From positions 1 through 41,546 of the forward strand of contig CASFTM010000012.1 of NCBI GenBank assembly GCA_949297775.1: DNA of 41,546 nt, in the 5' to 3' direction. This DNA comes from an uncultured bacterium. GTDB taxonomy: Bacteria; Elusimicrobiota; Elusimicrobia; Elusimicrobiales; Elusimicrobiaceae. Positions within the stretch are counted from its first letter, which is position 1, and the number at the start of each line of letters is the position of its first letter. The position numbers and the translations under genes are program-made. The notes beneath the pieces are model-generated. The model ran no database searches. It had not been told where the DNA came from and worked only from the letters and a program-made list of their open reading frames with translations. This document shows, piece after piece, positions 38,905 to 41,546 of the stretch.

Positions 38905-40125
38905 CTACAACATCACTGTTGTACGCAACCCGACCACAGTAGTTACCCCCTGGTCCGGGTTGGAAGCGGCCTTCGGATAAACCTGCAAATCCGGAGTAAC
39001 CGTTACAAATTTGCCTATACCCCACACCCATTGCAGTTCCAATACCGTTTCGCCGCTGCGCAGCTGGGGGGGATAGCCAAGCGCCTGTTCGCTCGTGCGG
39101 TTATACGCCACACCCAGCGTAAGGGCGTCCTGCGGGTTGCGGCCCAGCGGGTCCAGCCACGAAGCGCCCAGCGCATAGGAATTTTTAATGGGTACCGCTC
39201 CGCCCGTAGAACCGTTTGCCCGACCGAAAACGGCAAAATGTTTGCCTAAAAACTGCTGCATATTCACTGACCATCCGTTGACGTTTTCGTCCTGCTGGGA
39301 CACCGCCGGCTGATAATAATACAAGAAACTATACTGCCCTCCGCCCCATTTAAAAGAGGGCGTCCAGGAAACGGAACCGAAACCGGTGTACTGCCCGTCA
39401 AACGCGGTCCGCCCGTGGATTTGGGATCCGGAAATGTTGTTGGCGTCCTGATAGCCGGCGGCAAACGTCCAGCGGCTGGTCTGCGCCTGCACATACGCGC
39501 CCAAAGACGCGCCCGGATACGCCGCCGACGCATTTTGCGAAAGCGCATAGTTCATCAGCGCCGTCTGCTGGTTATCCATATAGGTTGTTCCGTCAAAGTT
39601 ATAAATAGGAAACTGCCCGACGGTAACGGACAGCCAATCCCATTTGCCCGGCAGGGTGTGGGTATAGGTAAGCTGGGAGAAATCTTCTTCGTCGGAAATA
39701 TCATCATTAAAGGCACTGACTACATTTCCCCGGTTTTGCAGGACGGAGCCTTGCTGCCCCCAATAATGCACCAAGCTATAGTTAAAATTGACGGTGCCCG
39801 AACCCCACGCTTTGTCCTCAAACAGCGTCCAGGTGACGTACGGATAATAAATGCCCTGCACCGCCGTCTGTTTGCCGCCGGGCGCCAGCCGCTGGGCCGT
39901 GTAGGAAATATCCAACCCGATTTGCAGCCCCAGCTTATCCGCGATAAAATTCTTCGCGTCTATGTACTCCTGCCCAAAAGATGAAAAAGAATGGCTTTCT
40001 ACGGTTTGGCGGGAAACCTGCCGCTGTTCGTGTTTGGCAGAAGAACTCCCGCCAGCGCCCGCCCACGCCGCTGTATGCAGCCCGATAATAAGGGCGCACA
40101 CCCCGCTTATTTTCCACGCGTTCAT
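38905..40125 (-). CDS. aaxA: OprB-family porin, AaxA-like
   Basis: 406 aa with a signal peptide (MNAWKISGVCALIIGLHTAAWAGA). The beta-strand-rich sequence is typical of the carbohydrate-selective OprB porins (LGLQIGLDISYTAQRLAPGG, VTVGQFPIYNFDGTTYMDNQQTALMNY, LGAYVQAQTSRW, TPDLQVYPKAASNPDQGVTTVVGLRTTVML). In Chlamydia an OprB-like porin (AaxA) brings arginine through the outer membrane for AaxB. The gene leads the operon, has a TTGCAC-17-TATGGT promoter and GGAG before the ATG. The link to arginine uptake is inferred from gene order. Confidence 0.86.
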   Translation of the reverse strand: MNAWKISGVCALIIGLHTAAWAGAGGSSSAKHEQRQVSRQTVESHSFSSFGQEYIDAKNFIADKLGLQIGLDISYTAQRLAPGGKQTAVQGIYYPYVTWTLFEDKAWGSGTVNFNYSLVHYWGQQGSVLQNRGNVVSAFNDDISDEEDFSQLTYTHTLPGKWDWLSVTVGQFPIYNFDGTTYMDNQQTALMNYALSQNASAAYPGASLGAYVQAQTSRWTFAAGYQDANNISGSQIHGRTAFDGQYTGFGSVSWTPSFKWGGGQYSFLYYYQPAVSQQDENVNGWSVNMQQFLGKHFAVFGRANGSTGGAVPIKNSYALGASWLDPLGRNPQDALTLGVAYNRTSEQALGYPPQLRSGETVLELQWVWGIGKFVTVTPDLQVYPKAASNPDQGVTTVVGLRTTVML

Positions 40126-40178
40126 AACATCGCTCCATTTTTAAAATTTGCAACCCGGCGTTTCCCGCCATTTGCTTC

Positions 40179-40207
40179 ACCATAACACTCTAAGGCCCTT
40201 TGTGCAA
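40179..40207 (-). promoter_or_regulatory. Promoter of the aax-like operon
   Basis: Minus strand: TTGCAC (40207-40202), 17 bp, TATGGT (40184-40179). The roughly 46-nt leader can form a GGCG-GGAAA-CGCC hairpin (near 40157-40169). Confidence 0.65.
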
Positions 40208-40369
40208 CCTAAAAAATAGATTAGTTCCTCGTTTCAAAAAAACGCCCCGAGAGAACCCTTTTCACGCGCCGCACGCCAACTAACCCTTTTTTGCCGGCCC
40301 GCACGGCTGGAGTATCCGCCAACGCCCACGCATTTTAAAGGGATTTCCGGCTTCCACGCCGCCAACAAG
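40206..40369. other. Intergenic stretch without a recognisable gene
   Basis: Between the aax promoter and the next plus-strand promoter I find no credible ORF, RNA or repeat apart from the A-rich 14-mer AACCTAAAAAATAG at 40206-40219, also present at 34176-34189. Confidence 0.5.
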
Positions 40370-40398
40370 TTTACACAAAAAAATGAAAGTGCTAGAAT
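40370..40398 (+). promoter_or_regulatory. Promoter of the HEAGH membrane-protein gene
   Basis: TTTACA (40370-40375), 17 bp, TAGAAT (40393-40398). The roughly 50-nt leader contains CGGGC / GCCCG arms. Confidence 0.7.
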
Positions 40399-40453
40399 TT
40401 TAGAAATCGGGCATTTGCGACACACACAATTCCGCCCGGAACGCTAATAACCT

Positions 40454-41092
40454 ATGACTGAAATTTGGAACCGTTTTTGGGATTTGTTGGATCCGCAACG
40501 CAAAGGACCGCTGTTTTGGCGCTATGGCTGGAAAGGAATTTTATTTATCGCAGCCGTGACCTGGTTTTTGTACAGCTGGTACGTCGGCCCGCGCCACTGC
40601 CCGCTGGCGGGGCTGTTTTGGCTTTTAACGATTGGCGTGCACGAAGCGGGACACCCAATTTTCCGTTTTTTATCAGGCGGGAACTTTGCCGTTACCATCT
40701 GGGGCGGAACGGTGATGGAATTGGGCGTCCCGCTGTTGTGCTTCTTTTATTTCTTAAGGAAAGGGCGGGAAATCCAAGCCGACGTGTGCCTGCTGTGGCT
40801 GGCGATGGCTTGCTACAGCGTGGGACAATACGCCGGCTGCAGCCTGGACCCGGTCATCAGCCTGTTAAACGCCGGGCCAGAAACCCTGCCGGACTGGGAT
40901 TATATGCACAAGTGGCTGGGCACTGAAGGTTACGAATGGCATATGCGCCACGGATTTTACGGCCTAAGCGCTTTCCTGGGGGCGCTGGGAACGTATTTGT
41001 TTTTTGCCCATTTTTGGGCGTGGAACAACCCCGATGGGCACGATTATAACCAGGACGACGACGGGCACGACCGTTTTTTTACACAAGGATAA
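40454..41092 (+). CDS. Integral membrane protein with HEAGH motif, possible M50-like metalloprotease
   Basis: 212 aa with about five membrane segments. HEAGH (63-67) lies inside a hydrophobic helix (FWLLTIGVHEAGHPIFRFLSGG), as in site-2-type M50 proteases, which bind zinc through the two His and use the Glu. The partner motif usually found in a later helix (NPDG or LDG type) is unclear: LDP occurs at 131-133, and NPDG (192-195) lies in a soluble Asp/His-rich tail. It may therefore be a non-protease relative or an unusual enzyme. No Shine-Dalgarno is visible before the ATG. Two bases separate it from the GtrA gene, so they form an operon. Confidence 0.75.
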   Translation: MTEIWNRFWDLLDPQRKGPLFWRYGWKGILFIAAVTWFLYSWYVGPRHCPLAGLFWLLTIGVHEAGHPIFRFLSGGNFAVTIWGGTVMELGVPLLCFFYFLRKGREIQADVCLLWLAMACYSVGQYAGCSLDPVISLLNAGPETLPDWDYMHKWLGTEGYEWHMRHGFYGLSAFLGALGTYLFFAHFWAWNNPDGHDYNQDDDGHDRFFTQG

Positions 41093-41094
41093 CT

Positions 41095-41499
41095 ATGTCC
41101 CGCTTTTTTCATTTTCTTCACATGCTTACCGGCCTGCCAGAAGAGTTCATCCGCTTTCTGTGCGTCGGCGCGGTGAATACCGCTTTTGCCTATGGATTAT
41201 ACGCCGGATTTATTTTTATCGGTTTTCACTACGCGCTGGCGGTATTTTTCTCTACGGTTATAGGCATTTTATTTAGTTTTAAAACACTGGGCAAATGGGT
41301 GTTTTTTAATACGGACAACCGCCGGCTGTGGCGTTTTTTTGCCGTCTATGCGGGGGGGTATTTGCTAAATGTGGGGATATTGCGCCTGCTAACGCTGATC
41401 GGCCTGAAAAACCTTTACTTCGCCGGGCTTATCAGTTCGTTTGCAGTGGCCTTGGTAAGTTTCTTTTTAAATAAATACGTGGTATTTAAACAAAAATAA
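41095..41499 (+). CDS. GtrA-family membrane protein
   Basis: 134 aa with four transmembrane helices. Family features are EEFIRFLCVGAVNTAFAYGLY in helix 1, a conserved FKTLGKWVFFN loop and the end FFLNKYVVFKQK. GtrA-like proteins are thought to flip lipid-linked sugars (bactoprenol-glucose type) or assist glycosyltransferases at the inner membrane. AAGGA precedes the ATG. It is co-transcribed with the HEAGH gene; no glycosyltransferase is in view. Confidence 0.92.
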   Translation: MSRFFHFLHMLTGLPEEFIRFLCVGAVNTAFAYGLYAGFIFIGFHYALAVFFSTVIGILFSFKTLGKWVFFNTDNRRLWRFFAVYAGGYLLNVGILRLLTLIGLKNLYFAGLISSFAVALVSFFLNKYVVFKQK

Positions 41500-41526
41500 C
41501 CCTTCCAACCACTCGCTGTATAAAGC

Positions 41527-41546
41527 AAAAACCCGCCGAAAGGCGG
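41527..41546 (+). terminator. Left part of a terminator cut by the window end
   Basis: AAAACCCGCC, a GAAA loop and GGCGG begin a hairpin, probably terminating the GtrA gene. The T tract lies outside the window. Confidence 0.6.

Overview
The window reads as chromosomal DNA of a Gram-negative, anaerobic, probably gut-associated bacterium. My best guess is the Elusimicrobiota (Elusimicrobium-like). Supporting signs are four type IV pilin genes with the FTLIELL prepilin signature (three in tandem), a long pyrophosphate-type phosphofructokinase, an 8-Fe ferredoxin, a fused FeoA-FeoB iron transporter, outer-membrane proteins, and no respiratory genes. The phylum is inferred, since there is no rRNA gene here. 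Genes are dense, lie on both strands and mostly end in clear intrinsic terminators. I see no insertion sequence, prophage or CRISPR array.

Layout. 0.2-5.5 kb: a secreted protein of unknown function, a BAX-inhibitor-like membrane protein, phosphoglycerate kinase, three tandem pilin units (minus strand) and secG. 5.6-13.4 kb: tRNA-Leu, then two EamA permeases, a HAD phosphatase, a cyclodeaminase-fold protein, a helical protein built of six repeats and a very large GYF-domain membrane protein. 13.5-17.7 kb: peptidase T, a LEA14-like lipoprotein, FeoAB and a ferredoxin. 17.7-18.2 kb: a decayed ferredoxin copy and a strong small-RNA candidate. 18.2-25.6 kb: a secreted ankyrin protein, then a minus-strand run of PD-(D/E)XK nuclease, LTA-synthase-like sulfatase and glycerol kinase, and a second secreted unknown protein. 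25.8-32.8 kb: tRNA-Arg, DNA polymerase IV, PPi-phosphofructokinase, an N6-adenine methyltransferase, a PLC-like phosphodiesterase and an HD-domain protein. 32.8-36.7 kb: a fourth pilin, a sirtuin, a voltage-gated K+ channel and a TraF-like outer-membrane protein. 36.8-40.1 kb: a porin / pyruvoyl arginine decarboxylase / antiporter operon in the same order as chlamydial aaxABC. 40.4-41.5 kb: a HEAGH membrane protein and a GtrA protein.

The most interesting signal is an apparently undescribed small-RNA gene at about 17922-18023 (minus strand). It has its own promoter, a 5' hairpin, two C-rich repeats 22 nt apart (one in a hairpin loop) and an intrinsic terminator. Fourteen consecutive nucleotides of its loop region (CCCCCCGAACGGUU) are perfectly complementary to the ribosome-binding region of the aaxC-like antiporter gene 20 kb away. 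This suggests an anti-Shine-Dalgarno sRNA acting on an arginine/agmatine acid-resistance operon. A second cis signal, GACCTA-N8/9-TAGGTCYAAAAAA followed by TAGGKCT 22-23 bp later, lies about 100 bp upstream of both secreted unknown genes (236 and 25627). A third is recurrent leaderless geometry, with a -10 hexamer, six bases and then the start codon without a Shine-Dalgarno sequence, at the three pilins, an EamA gene and the sirtuin gene.
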